From NCBI GenBank assembly GCA_019240115.1, contig JAFAYV010000006.1, positions 1 through 64,000 of the forward strand: a stretch of 64,000 nucleotides of DNA, in the 5' to 3' direction. Below, in pieces: positions 52,500 to 61,272 of the stretch. Every line of letters begins with the position of its first letter. The first letter of the stretch is position 1. Both the position numbers and the translations under genes were made by a program. The notes beneath the pieces are model-generated. The model was not told where the DNA came from. It searched no databases and worked only from the letters and a program-made list of their open reading frames with translations. The stretch comes from Solirubrobacterales bacterium. Lineage in GTDB: Bacteria; Actinomycetota; Thermoleophilia; Solirubrobacterales; Solirubrobacteraceae.

Positions 52500-53396
52500 T
52501 CAGTGGATCGTGACCGCCTGAGCCGGGAGCCGCTCGGGCGCGAACTCGGCGAGGAGCTCCCCAGGCGTCGCGATCGACGCGCGGTCGCGGGCGAGGCCGA
52601 GGCTGTGGGCGAGCCGGGCCAGCACCCGCTCCGGGTCCTCGCCGCGATGGGCCAGCGCCGGGGCGCCGTGGCGCTTGGCCAGACGCGCGCCGTCGGGCCC
52701 GAGGACGAGCGCGACGTGCGCGTAGACCGGCACGGGCAGCCCGAGCAGACGGGCGAGCAGGATCTGCCGCGGCGTCGAGTCCGCGAGATCGGCTCCGCGC
52801 ACGACCTCGCCGATGCGCTGCGCGGCGTCGTCGACGACCACCGCGAGCTGGTAGGCGTGGATCCCGTCGGTGCGGCGCACGACGAAGTCGTCGACGATGC
52901 CCGAGCGGGGGCCGAGGAGCTCGTCGACGAACGCGATCCGCTCGGCGCCGGCCCGCACGCGCAGCGCGAACGTCTGGCCGTCGGCGATCCGCCGTCGGCG
53001 CTCGGACTCGCTCAGCGCCCGACACGTCCCCGGATAGGCGCCCTCGGGCAGATCGCCGTGGGGCGCCGAGGCCGCCTCCCGGATCTCGGCGCGGGTGCAG
53101 AAGCACTCGTAGACGCGGTCCTGCGCGCGCAGCCGTGCGAGCGCCGCGTCGTAGGCGCCCAGCCGCTGCGACTGGCGCATCACCGGCCCGTCCCAGTCCA
53201 GGCGCAGCGCGGCCAGGTCCGAGAGCTGCTCGCGTTCCAGCGCGGTCCGGGAGCGCTGGGGATCGAGGTCCTCGACGCGCAGTCGGAACGCCGCCCCGCG
53301 CCACCGCGCGAACAGCCAGGCCACGAGCGCGGTGCGCAGGCTGCCGAGATGCAGCGGCCCGGTCGGAGAGGGGGCGAAGCGTCCGTCGAAGCGCAC
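52500..53396 (-). CDS. gluQ: Glutamyl-Q tRNA(Asp) synthetase
   Basis: The protein has 298 residues from the GTG at 53396; a longer frame upstream overlaps the HAD gene and is rejected. It has the class I HIGH-type site RFAPSPTGPLHLGSL, a zinc site (ECFCTRAEI and PGTCRAL), DDFVVRRTDGIHAYQLAVVV and a KMSKS counterpart RLAKRHGAPAL. The anticodon-binding domain of GluRS is absent, which marks GluQRS. It attaches glutamate to queuosine in tRNA(Asp). Confidence 0.92.
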   Translation of the reverse strand: MRFDGRFAPSPTGPLHLGSLRTALVAWLFARWRGAAFRLRVEDLDPQRSRTALEREQLSDLAALRLDWDGPVMRQSQRLGAYDAALARLRAQDRVYECFCTRAEIREAASAPHGDLPEGAYPGTCRALSESERRRRIADGQTFALRVRAGAERIAFVDELLGPRSGIVDDFVVRRTDGIHAYQLAVVVDDAAQRIGEVVRGADLADSTPRQILLARLLGLPVPVYAHVALVLGPDGARLAKRHGAPALAHRGEDPERVLARLAHSLGLARDRASIATPGELLAEFAPERLPAQAVTIH

Positions 53397-53492
53397 CCGG
53401 CCGCTTTCTACACGACCGCCGGGGGTGGCCGCCAATAAGCCGGTCAGGCGCGCCAGTTCGGCTGCCACCCCTCCGGGGGCTAGCCTCGCGGG

Positions 53493-54173
53493 GTGCTCCG
53501 CGCGCTCCTGCTCGACTTCGACGGTCTGCTCTACGACACCGAGACCCCCGCCTACGCTGCCTGGGTCGAGCTCTTTCACCGCTTTGGACAGGAGCTCGAC
53601 CTCGCCGAGTACGTGCGCGAGCTGATCGGCCGCCCGCCGGGCTCCTCGCGGACGTTGGATCCCGCGCAGCGCCTGCGTGAGGTGGCGGGCCTCGAGGTGG
53701 CCGCCACCGAGCTGCGCGCGTGGCGCCAACGCCTGCGCGACGAACTGCTCCCGCACGAGCTGATGCCCGGCGCGGCGGCGCTGCTGCGCGGCGCCGCGGA
53801 GCGGGGGCTGCGCGCCGCGATCGTCTCGAGCAACTCGCGGGCCAACGTCGACGAGCACCTCGCGCGCGCCGGCGTCACGTTCGAGTTCGACGCGATCGTG
53901 TGCGCCGACGGGAACGCCGCCCGAGGCAAGCCCGCGCCCACGCTCTATCTCGAGGCGCTGGCCGAGCTCGGCCTTCGCGCGGGCGAGGCGGTCGCCTTCG
54001 AGGACTCGCCCAACGGCATCGCGGCGGCCAAGGCGGCGGGGCTGCGCTGCATCGCGATCCCCAACGACATCACCCGCGGCGCTCCCGGCCTCGAGCGCGC
54101 CGACGTCAGCCTGCGCTCGCTGACCGAGGTCGACCTCGGACAGCTTGCGGCTCCCGACGGCCTCCCCGCCTGA
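53493..54173 (+). CDS. HAD-superfamily phosphatase/phosphoglucomutase-like
   Basis: The protein has 226 residues from a GTG. HAD motifs are complete: motif I LLLDFDGLLYDTE, motif II AAIVSSNS, motif III Lys in GKPAPTLYLEAL and motif IV VAFEDSPNGIAAAKAAG. The cap domain is the helical type of beta-phosphoglucomutase-like enzymes. The second Asp of motif I is kept (DxD in DFD). The substrate is unknown. It is divergent from GluQRS with 96 nt between. Confidence 0.9.
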   Translation: MLRALLLDFDGLLYDTETPAYAAWVELFHRFGQELDLAEYVRELIGRPPGSSRTLDPAQRLREVAGLEVAATELRAWRQRLRDELLPHELMPGAAALLRGAAERGLRAAIVSSNSRANVDEHLARAGVTFEFDAIVCADGNAARGKPAPTLYLEALAELGLRAGEAVAFEDSPNGIAAAKAAGLRCIAIPNDITRGAPGLERADVSLRSLTEVDLGQLAAPDGLPA

Positions 54174-54530
54174 ACGACCGCCCGCCGGGCGAGCGGTGCC
54201 GCGCGCCGGCGAGGGTCGGACGCCGCTCTGGTCAAGCGGCCGCAGCGCCGCGGCGGCTTCTCTCTCCGTAAACGCCTCCACCCGCTCACGCATGCTTCGG
54301 GGGTGGTGCCCGTCGATCTCGCCGGTCCCGCCGACGCCGCTGGGCGCCTCGAGGAGGTTCGAGGTCAACCTGGGCCCGCGCAGCGAGCCATCCGGACCCC
54401 TTGGGATGATCACGAAGCAGGTCCTGTTCGTGCTCGAGACGCCTGCCTGCGCGCAGGTGATTCCGAGTGCGAAGCGGGTAGTCGCGCGTCACGGGCGCCG
54501 CACGGGCGTCCCGAATCAGCGGAGGAAGCT
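54174..54530. other. 357-nt gap without a recognisable gene
   Basis: This gap between the HAD and lipoprotein genes holds no convincing gene on either strand. A minus-strand frame encodes MRERVEAFTEREAAAALRPL (near 54240-54295), which has a protein-like composition but cannot be assigned and may be a relic. A weak 5-bp hairpin lies at about 54180. The lipoprotein promoter should be in the right part. Confidence 0.5.
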
Positions 54531-54935
54531 ATGAAACAGCGTGGTTTGTCGCTAGTGCTCGTCGTCGTGGTATGCATCGGGCTCGTGGTCGCTGGCTGTG
54601 GCTCGAGCAAGAGCTCCAGCAGCTCGAGCAGCAGCTCCAGCAGCTCGAGCGCGACTGCCGGTCACCATCATCGCGTGGCCAAAGCGGCCGCCGCGGCCGG
54701 CGGAGCGGCGGTGCTCCATCACAAGCTCAAGAAGCACAAGCAGCACAAGGCGACTGCCGGTCACCATCATCGCGTGGCCAAGGCCGCCGCGGCGGGCGGC
54801 GGAGCGGTGGCGATCCACCACGAGCTCAAGAAGCACAAGCAGTACAAGCCGGGCGCGTTCTGCTCGGCGAGCAAGGAGAAGACCTACCGCAAGTACCACG
54901 TCACCTGCGTCAAGGGCCGCCTGAAGAAGATCTGA
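54531..54935 (+). CDS. Repetitive His/Lys-rich lipoprotein
   Basis: The protein has 134 residues from an ATG with GGAGGA upstream. The signal peptide ends in a lipobox VVAGC (C23). A serine run (GSSK then 13 Ser) and two 33-residue repeats follow, each with TAGHHHRVAKAAAA and HHKLKKHKQ-like ends. The C-terminal FCSASKEKTYRKYHVTCVKG carries two Cys. It is probably anchored outside the membrane. The His and Lys clusters could bind metal or a polyanion. No family is recognised. Confidence 0.8.
   Translation: MKQRGLSLVLVVVVCIGLVVAGCGSSKSSSSSSSSSSSSSATAGHHHRVAKAAAAAGGAAVLHHKLKKHKQHKATAGHHHRVAKAAAAGGGAVAIHHELKKHKQYKPGAFCSASKEKTYRKYHVTCVKGRLKKI
54651..54848 (+). repeat. Two 99-nt direct repeats within the lipoprotein gene
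   Basis: 54651-54749 and 54750-54848 are in-frame copies of 99 nt, most alike at their ends (the first 33 nt are identical). They encode the two 33-residue His/Lys-rich units. Just before them, 54605-54650 is a run of AGC/TCC serine codons that is itself repetitive. Confidence 0.93.
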
Positions 54936-54985
54936 GCGCACCGACATCCTCCGCGACGCCTGGGTCACACCAGCCTCGCGTCGTC

Positions 54986-55018
54986 CCTCGGTCCCCTCGC
55001 CGCGCCAGGGGACCGAGG
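54986..55018. terminator. 12-bp hairpin after the lipoprotein gene
   Basis: CCTCGGTCCCCT (54986-54997) pairs with 55007-55018 around a 9-nt loop, 51 nt after the lipoprotein stop. It probably separates this gene from the glycosyltransferase gene that starts at 55091. Confidence 0.7.
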
Positions 55019-55090
55019 AGAGGTGGAGAACCGCGGCGGCGATCGACGGGTGCCGTGCCACCTGCGGCGCCGCCTCCGGGAGGATCTAGA

Positions 55091-56701
55091 TTGGCCAGCG
55101 GTTTGGCGAGCGCGACGAGCAGCCCGGATCGGCCGGCGCCCGTGGCGTCGGGCGCCGCCCGCGCCGGGGGCGGGGCGAGCATCGCGGCGGTGACGCTGCT
55201 GGCCGCGCTGCTGCGCCTGCCGACCCTCGGCACCCAGAGCTTCTGGCTCGATGAGGCCTATACCGAGCGCCTGGTTCGGATGTCGTTCGGGGGCCTGCTG
55301 CACGGCATCCGGGCGACCGAGTCGACCCCGCCGCTCTACTACGTGCTGGCGTGGGCGTGGGTGCGCGTGTTCGGCCGCGGCGAGGTCGGCCTGCGGTCGC
55401 TGTCGGCGCTCGCCGGGATCGCGCTCGTGCCCGTCGCCGGCCTCGCCGCCCGACGGTTGGCGGGAGCGCGCGCCGGCATCATCGCCGGCCTGCTGCTCGC
55501 GGTCTCGCCGCTGATGGTGTGGTTCTCCCAGGAGGCCCGCGCCTATTCGCTGGCCGCCCTGCTGGCGACGCTGAGCGTGCTCTGCCTCGTCGGGTACGCC
55601 CAGGCGGGCGGGACCCGCCGCGCCGTCCGCTGGCTGGCGGGATGGGCGCTCGCCAGCGCGCTCGGGCTCGCCACCCACTACTTCGCCGCGTTCATCGTCG
55701 CCCCCGAGGTCGCTTGGCTGCTGTGGCTGGCCCGCCCTCGCCCGCCCGCGCGCCTCGTCGCCGCGCTCGGGTGCGTCGCGATCGTCGCGATCGCCGTGGC
55801 GCCGCTCGCCCTCGTCCAGCGGGGCTCCGGCCACGCCGATTACATCGCGCAGGGCAGCCTCGCCACGCGCGTGGCCCAGGTCCCCAAGCAGCTGCTCGTC
55901 GGCTACTCCAGCCCCGGCCAGACGGTCATCGCCGTGCTCGCTGCCGTCCTCGTCCTCGGCGCCGCCGGCGTCCCGCTCGTCGTCTGGCGCGAGCCGCGCG
56001 CGCGGGCGCTGCCGCCGCTGACGATCGGCGCCGCCGCGGTGATCGTCCCGATCGTGCTCGCCGCGATCGGGATCGACTTCCTGAACACGCGCAATCTCCT
56101 GGTGGCGCTGCCGCCGCTGTCGATTGCCGCCGCGATCGGGCTCGACGCCGCCCCGGGCCACGCCGCCCCGGGCCACGCCGGCGCGGGCCATGCCGGCGCG
56201 GCCGGTCGTCCCGGCCGCTTCGGGCTGCTCCCCGCGGCCGGTCTGGCGCTCATCGGCGTTGCGGTGGTGCTCCTCGTCGACACCCACGCCCGGTATCAGC
56301 GCGACGACTGGCGGGGGGTCAGCACGGCACTCGGGACGGCGCCGGGGGCGCGGGCGATCGTCGTCAACCCCGGCTCGGGGCTGATCGCGCTTCAGGCCTA
56401 CCGTCCCCGGCTCGCGGCGCTGTCGGCGCCCGAGGCGGTCCGCGAGCTCGACGTGGTGACCGTCCCCGCCCAGGTGACCGGAGGGGGGATCGGGGCACCC
56501 GTGCGGCCGAGCGGACCGCTGCCCGTGCCCGCGGGCTTCCGTCTCGCCGCTCCGCCGACCCGCGCCGCGACCTACACGGTGCTCCGCTATCGCTCGGCGA
56601 CCCCCGTGGCCGTGTCCCCGGCGATCGCGGCCGCGGTGCATCTCGGCTCGACCGGCGGAGAGGCTGTCGTGTGGCAGCGCGCCTCGGCGACCGGAGGATG
56701 A
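55091..56701 (+). CDS. Polytopic glycosyltransferase (GT39/ArnT-like)
   Basis: The protein has 536 residues from a TTG with GGGAGG 7 nt upstream; the longer frame upstream has no coding signs. About ten membrane segments are present. The first loop holds TQSFWLDEAYTERLVRMSFG, the acidic motif of the mannosyl/arabinosyl-transferase superfamily GT-C, and ESTPPLYYVLAWAW. It uses a polyprenyl-phosphate sugar as donor. An insert of Pro-Gly-His-Ala repeats (about 354-372) lies between helices. A soluble domain follows at the C-terminus. Three more such proteins are encoded nearby. Confidence 0.85.
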   Translation: MASGLASATSSPDRPAPVASGAARAGGGASIAAVTLLAALLRLPTLGTQSFWLDEAYTERLVRMSFGGLLHGIRATESTPPLYYVLAWAWVRVFGRGEVGLRSLSALAGIALVPVAGLAARRLAGARAGIIAGLLLAVSPLMVWFSQEARAYSLAALLATLSVLCLVGYAQAGGTRRAVRWLAGWALASALGLATHYFAAFIVAPEVAWLLWLARPRPPARLVAALGCVAIVAIAVAPLALVQRGSGHADYIAQGSLATRVAQVPKQLLVGYSSPGQTVIAVLAAVLVLGAAGVPLVVWREPRARALPPLTIGAAAVIVPIVLAAIGIDFLNTRNLLVALPPLSIAAAIGLDAAPGHAAPGHAGAGHAGAAGRPGRFGLLPAAGLALIGVAVVLLVDTHARYQRDDWRGVSTALGTAPGARAIVVNPGSGLIALQAYRPRLAALSAPEAVRELDVVTVPAQVTGGGIGAPVRPSGPLPVPAGFRLAAPPTRAATYTVLRYRSATPVAVSPAIAAAVHLGSTGGEAVVWQRASATGG

Positions 56702-56751
56702 ATCCCGGATCACCTCAAGCCTGAGCGCGGGCCGGCCGATAGGACCACGCA

Positions 56752-58539
56752 ATGTTGCCCCCGCTCGCCGACCCGGGCTCCGGAGATCCGGAGGACGTGG
56801 CCGTCGCGCCGGCGCCTGCCGCCGTGCGACGCCTGCAGTTCGCCGACCCCGAAGAACTCGCCCACGTCGGCTCCTGGGAGCTCGAGCTCACCGAGAACCG
56901 CGTTCGCTGGAGCGACGAGATGTGCCGCATCCTCGGCGTGCCGATCGGCTCTGAGCCGACGTGGGCTGAGTACCTCGAGCTCGTGCACCCCGACGACCGC
57001 TCCCAGGTGCCGATCCCGCAGGCGCGCCTCGACGACCGGCCGACCGACGCGGTCTACCGCATCGTGCGCCCGAACGGGGAGGTCCGGCACGTGCACGGAC
57101 GCCGCCGCGTTCGCCGCGATCATCGCGGGCAGATCACCCACTACTACGGCAGCGTCCAGGACATCACCGAGCGGCACGAGGCCGAGTTGGCGCGCCGGGC
57201 CGCTCAGCAGCTGTTCGAGACCGCCTTCTCCCAGGCCCCGATCGGCATGGTGGTGGCCGGCCTGGACGAACGCTGGGTCAAGGTCAACCAGGCGATGTGC
57301 GAGATGCTCGGCCGCGCCGAGCACGAGCTGCTGATGTTGACCTTCGAGGATGTCACCCATCCCGACGACCAGTGGATCGGCTCCACTGAGCGCGCGCGCC
57401 TGCGCAGCGGGGAGATCGAGCGCTTCCAGGTCGAGAAGCGCTACCTTCGGCGCGACGGCGAGGCGTTCTGGGCGCTCACGTCGGTCTCGCTCGTCCGCGA
57501 CGTCGAAGGCCGGCCGAGCCACTACGTCTCGCAGGTCGAGGACATCACCGAGCGCCGCCGCGCCGAGGAGCGGCTGCGCGCGGCCGAGGCCGAGGCGCGG
57601 GTCGAACGCGATCACGTCCGCTCGATCATCTCGGCGATGGGGGAGGGTTACGCGTTGATGATCGACGGCGAGATCAAGGTCGTCAACGACGCGCTGTGCG
57701 CGCTGACCGGCTTCAGCGAGGAGGAGCTCGTGGGCAGCCGCGCGCCGTATCCCTTCTGGGCTCCCGAGCACAGCGCCGACTTCGAGGACGTCCGCCGACG
57801 CGTCCACTCCGAGCAGGGCGGGATCTTCGAGGTCGTCTTCCGGCGCGCCAGCGGCGAGCGCTTCGACGGCGAGGTCCGCTCCAAGCCCGCGCGCGACGCC
57901 GAGGGGAACATCATCGGCTTCGTCCACACGCTGCGCGACGTCAGCGCCGAGCGCCGCCAGCATCGCGAGCTCGAACGCCTCGCCCTCACCGACAGCCTCA
58001 CCGGCCTGGCCAACCGGCACGTCCTGCAGGACGCGCTCGCGCGCGAGGCCGGGCGCCGGGCCTCGGACTCCCCGCAGCTTGCGCTCGTGCTGCTCGACCT
58101 CGACCGGTTCAAGGCGGTCAACGACGAGCACGGCCATCAGGCCGGCGATCACGTCCTCATCGAGGTCGCCCGCCGGCTGTCGCGGGTCATCCGCGCCGGC
58201 GAGGTGCTCGCGCGCGTCGGCGGCGAGGAGTTCGCCTGGCTGCTGCCCGCCTCCAGCGTCCCCGACGCGCTCGCGGCCGCCGAGCGCGCCCGTGAGGCGA
58301 TCTCCTCCCGGCCGTTCGGCGACGTCGGCTCGCTGACCATCTCGGCCGGTGTGGCGCTGCTGCCGACGCCCACCGACGGCGACGCGCTGTACCGGCTCGC
58401 CGACCGCGCCCTGTACGCCGCCAAGCAGAGCGGGCGCGACCGCACCTGCTGTCAGTTCATCCGCGGCGTGCCGGCGGGCGAACTCGCTCTGGTCCCGCCG
58501 CTGCGCGACGACCCCCCGGCTGCCGAGGCGCTCGCCTGA
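56752..58539 (+). CDS. PAS-PAS-PAS-GGDEF diguanylate cyclase
   Basis: The protein has 595 residues. It has three PAS/PAC modules (about 35-145, 155-275 and 285-400; HYYGSVQDITERHEAELARR, HYVSQVEDITERRRAEERLR) and a GGDEF domain with G490-G-E-E-F494 (RVGGEEFAWLLP). The GGEEF variant is usually active. There are no membrane segments, so it is a cytoplasmic sensor. There is no EAL domain. It is the second cyclic-di-GMP enzyme in the window, after the phytochrome. It is followed after 8 nt by the DUF429 gene. Confidence 0.93.
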   Translation: MLPPLADPGSGDPEDVAVAPAPAAVRRLQFADPEELAHVGSWELELTENRVRWSDEMCRILGVPIGSEPTWAEYLELVHPDDRSQVPIPQARLDDRPTDAVYRIVRPNGEVRHVHGRRRVRRDHRGQITHYYGSVQDITERHEAELARRAAQQLFETAFSQAPIGMVVAGLDERWVKVNQAMCEMLGRAEHELLMLTFEDVTHPDDQWIGSTERARLRSGEIERFQVEKRYLRRDGEAFWALTSVSLVRDVEGRPSHYVSQVEDITERRRAEERLRAAEAEARVERDHVRSIISAMGEGYALMIDGEIKVVNDALCALTGFSEEELVGSRAPYPFWAPEHSADFEDVRRRVHSEQGGIFEVVFRRASGERFDGEVRSKPARDAEGNIIGFVHTLRDVSAERRQHRELERLALTDSLTGLANRHVLQDALAREAGRRASDSPQLALVLLDLDRFKAVNDEHGHQAGDHVLIEVARRLSRVIRAGEVLARVGGEEFAWLLPASSVPDALAAAERAREAISSRPFGDVGSLTISAGVALLPTPTDGDALYRLADRALYAAKQSGRDRTCCQFIRGVPAGELALVPPLRDDPPAAEALA

Positions 58540-58547
58540 CCTCCGCG

Positions 58548-59300
58548 GTGCAGGTCACGGCCGCTGGCCTCGACGGCTGCCGCTCGGGTTGGGTGGCGGC
58601 GATCGCCTGTGCGCCGAGCCCGAATCGCGCCGTCGATCCGCCCAGCACCCGACTGCAGCGGTTCGACAAGCTCGCCGAGGTCGTCGCCTGGGCCGAGGCC
58701 CGCGGGCGCCCGATCGTCGCCGTCGACGTGCCCATGGGCCTCCCCGGCCGCGCCGGGCCGCGCGCGTGTGACCGAGCGGCGCGTCGTGAGCTCGGGCGAC
58801 GATGGATGAGCGTGTTCGCCCCGCCGGACCGCGAGCTGCTGGGCCTGCACTTCGTCGCCGCCCGCGAGGTCGTGCGCGCGCGCCGCCGTGCCGAGCCCGA
58901 CGCCGTGCATCGGGTGATGACCCACCAGACGATGAACATCGCCCCGAAGGTCGCCGAGGCCGACCGCGTCCTGCGCGCCGACCCCGGACGCCAGGCGTGG
59001 CTCATCGAGGCGCACCCCGAGCTCTCGTTCCAGGAGCTGGCGGGGGTTCGGCTGGCCGGCAAGCGCGACGCCGCGGGCGCCAGGCGCCGGCGTGAGCTCA
59101 TCGGACGGACGTTTCCCGACTCCTCACGCCGGCTCGCGGAGGCCGTCTGGCCGCCGCGCGCGGTCGCTGCCGCCGACCTCCTCGACGCGTATGCGGCACT
59201 GTGGACCGCCTTGCGCTTCCGTCGCGGCCAGGGGTCCTATCGCGAGCTCGGCGACGGGACGCGCGACGCGCACGGCCTCCTGCAGCGCATCATCGTCTGA
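58548..59300 (+). CDS. DUF429 family protein
   Basis: The protein has 250 residues from a GTG. The family pattern is GLDGCRSGWVAAI at the N-terminus, PIVAVDVPMGLPG near 58, KVAEADRVLR and IEAHPELSFQEL near 150, and AAADLLDAYAALWTALRF near the end. These acidic positions suggest an RNase H-like fold nuclease or hydrolase; the function is not established. It is close behind the diguanylate cyclase and may be co-transcribed. Confidence 0.85.
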   Translation: MQVTAAGLDGCRSGWVAAIACAPSPNRAVDPPSTRLQRFDKLAEVVAWAEARGRPIVAVDVPMGLPGRAGPRACDRAARRELGRRWMSVFAPPDRELLGLHFVAAREVVRARRRAEPDAVHRVMTHQTMNIAPKVAEADRVLRADPGRQAWLIEAHPELSFQELAGVRLAGKRDAAGARRRRELIGRTFPDSSRRLAEAVWPPRAVAAADLLDAYAALWTALRFRRGQGSYRELGDGTRDAHGLLQRIIV

Positions 59301-59640
59301 CGCGGCGCTCCGCGGGGGCACCAGCTGCCGGCCGGCTCGGGCTCGGGCGCGCCGGCGGCGGCCCCCACCGCGTGGGCGATCTGGTGAGCGAACCGATAGT
59401 GGTGGGAGCTCGGCGCCGTCTGCGCCTTCGAGTTGGTGGTCGTGATCAGCAGCGAGCCGAGCATCGCCGAGGCCGAGGCTGCCCCCGGAGTTGCGCACGG
59501 TCTGGGTGACGCCGGTCACCCCCGGCGCAAACGGTCGACGCTGCCCGGTTCAGCGCGTCGGTGCCGACCGGCCCGAGGGTGAGGCCCATGCCCGCGCCGG
59601 CGACCGGATACGGCCACTGCTTGCCGAACGACAGCGAGTC
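59301..59640 (-). pseudogene. Decayed 3' fragment of a DHA2-type MFS exporter
   Basis: Three minus-strand frames in succession give parts of one protein: WPYPVAGAGMGLTLGPVGTD with ALNRAAS, then VTGVTQTVRNSGGSLGL, then AMLGSLLITTTNSK. The order and content match the last third of drug exporters of the 14-helix MFS group. Frame changes fall near 59530 and 59470. No 5' part remains: the DNA beyond about 59640 leads to the divergent mannosyltransferase gene. The remaining 59641-59759 holds no gene. Confidence 0.8.
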
Positions 59641-59759
59641 GAGATCGCTGGCACAAGGGTGCACGTTCCTACCCTGCGGTGGCGTCCCGGGGCAGGTCGA
59701 CCCACGATTCCGGACGCCACCCGACCGGCTCCGCGGCGGGTCAGGTACGCTCGGCGCGC

Positions 59760-61271
59760 GTGATCGCAAGCGGGCAACGGCGGGGTGGCGCGGGGGCCGC
59801 GCCGGCCCTCTGGGGCGTGCTCGGGCTCGCCGGCTCGATGCTGATCGCGCTCGCCGCCCCCCACGCGCTCCACGACTCGGTCGTCGGCTGGTGGTACGCG
59901 CCCCGTTGGCTCGGGCGCGCGGCGACGCCGCTCATCTGGATCGGGATGGTGGCGCTCGCCGTCGCCTGGCTTGGGCTCGGGCGCCGGCTGCCGGGGCGCC
60001 GGACGCTGCTGGTGATCGCCGCCGCCTGGATGACGCCGCTCGCGCTCGCGCCGCCGCTGTTCAGCCGCGACCTGTACAGCTACCTCGCCCAGGGGACGAT
60101 CCTGCACCTCGGGGCCAACCCGTACCAGGCGGCGCCGATCGTCCTGCACGCGCTCGGGCGCGGACACGTGCTCGCTGCGGTCTCGCCGTTCTGGCGCCAC
60201 ACGACGGCGCCCTACGGACCGCTGTTCCTCGAGCTCGTCAGCGTCGTCGTCGGGATCACCGGCTCGCACCTGATCGGCGGGGTGCTGCTGACGCGGGCGC
60301 TGCAGCTCGTCGGCGTGGCGGTGCTGGCGGTCTACGCGCCGCAGCTCGGGCGCCGGCTCGGCACCGACGCCCGGAGGGCGCTGTGGCTGACCGTGGCCAG
60401 CCCGCTGTTCGTGCTCAGCCTCGTCGCCGCCGGCCACAACGACGCGCTGATGGCCGGGCTGCTCGTGGCCGGGGTGACGATCGCGCTCGACGGGCGCCCG
60501 CTGACGGGGATCGGCGTCTGTGCGGTGGCCGCGACGATCAAGCTGCCGGCGCTCGCGGGCGCTGTCTTCATCGCGGTCGCCTGGGCGCGCGCCGAGCCTC
60601 ACCCCGACGACGCCCGCCGCCTGCTGGCGGCCGCGACGGCGATCGTGATCGCGGTGCTCGGCCTCGTCACGCTCGTCAGCGGCGTCGGACTGAGCTGGAT
60701 CTCAAGCTCGGTGCTCTCCACCCCGGCCAAGGTCCGGCTCGCGATCACGCCCGGCACCGCGCTCGGTTATACGATCGCGTGGCCGCTGCATCAGCTCGGC
60801 CTCGACGTCTCGACTCGCGCCCTGGAGTCCGCGGCCGGCCTGCTGACCGCGTCCGTGACCGCGATCGCCGTGCTCGCCCTGCTCTGGAGGGTCCGGGTCC
60901 AGAATCTCGTCGAGCTGCTCGGCGCCGCGCTGCTGATCGCGGCCGCGGGCGGACCCGCGGCGTGGCCGTGGTACTTCGGCTGGGGACTCGTCCTCGTCGC
61001 GGCGGAGGCGCGCTGGCAGCCCTCGCGACGGCTCGTCGCGGCGATCGTGCTCGGCGCGTTCGTCGTCCAGCCCAACGGGCTGCTGGCGCTGCCGCTCGGC
61101 GCCGCGCCCGCGGTGCTCCTCGTCTACCTCGTCCTCGCGGGCATCGCCTGGCGGCGACGGCGCGGGCGCGGCAGCGACGTCGGCCCCGCCGCCGACCCGT
61201 CGGCGACGAGCGCCGGCGGGGGTCCGGGCGCGCGGCCTTCGGTCGCCTCGACGCTCGCGCGGATGCCCTGA
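59760..61271 (+). CDS. MptB-like polyprenol-phosphate mannosyltransferase
   Basis: The protein has 503 residues from a GTG, with about 12 membrane segments. The GT-C type acidic motif is LFSRDLYSYLAQGTILHLGA with NPYQAAP just after, as in the alpha-1,6-mannosyltransferases MptA/MptB of actinobacteria. A second marker is AAGHNDALMAGLLVAG. It probably adds mannose from polyprenyl-phosphate-mannose to a lipoglycan. The gene after it starts 1 nt beyond its stop. Confidence 0.88.
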   Translation: MIASGQRRGGAGAAPALWGVLGLAGSMLIALAAPHALHDSVVGWWYAPRWLGRAATPLIWIGMVALAVAWLGLGRRLPGRRTLLVIAAAWMTPLALAPPLFSRDLYSYLAQGTILHLGANPYQAAPIVLHALGRGHVLAAVSPFWRHTTAPYGPLFLELVSVVVGITGSHLIGGVLLTRALQLVGVAVLAVYAPQLGRRLGTDARRALWLTVASPLFVLSLVAAGHNDALMAGLLVAGVTIALDGRPLTGIGVCAVAATIKLPALAGAVFIAVAWARAEPHPDDARRLLAAATAIVIAVLGLVTLVSGVGLSWISSSVLSTPAKVRLAITPGTALGYTIAWPLHQLGLDVSTRALESAAGLLTASVTAIAVLALLWRVRVQNLVELLGAALLIAAAGGPAAWPWYFGWGLVLVAAEARWQPSRRLVAAIVLGAFVVQPNGLLALPLGAAPAVLLVYLVLAGIAWRRRRGRGSDVGPAADPSATSAGGGPGARPSVASTLARMP

Positions 61272-61272
61272 G

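Noticed and set aside
53397-54413. Extension of GluQRS to over 600 residues
   Set aside because: The extra part is antisense to the complete HAD gene; GluQRS proteins are about 300 residues.
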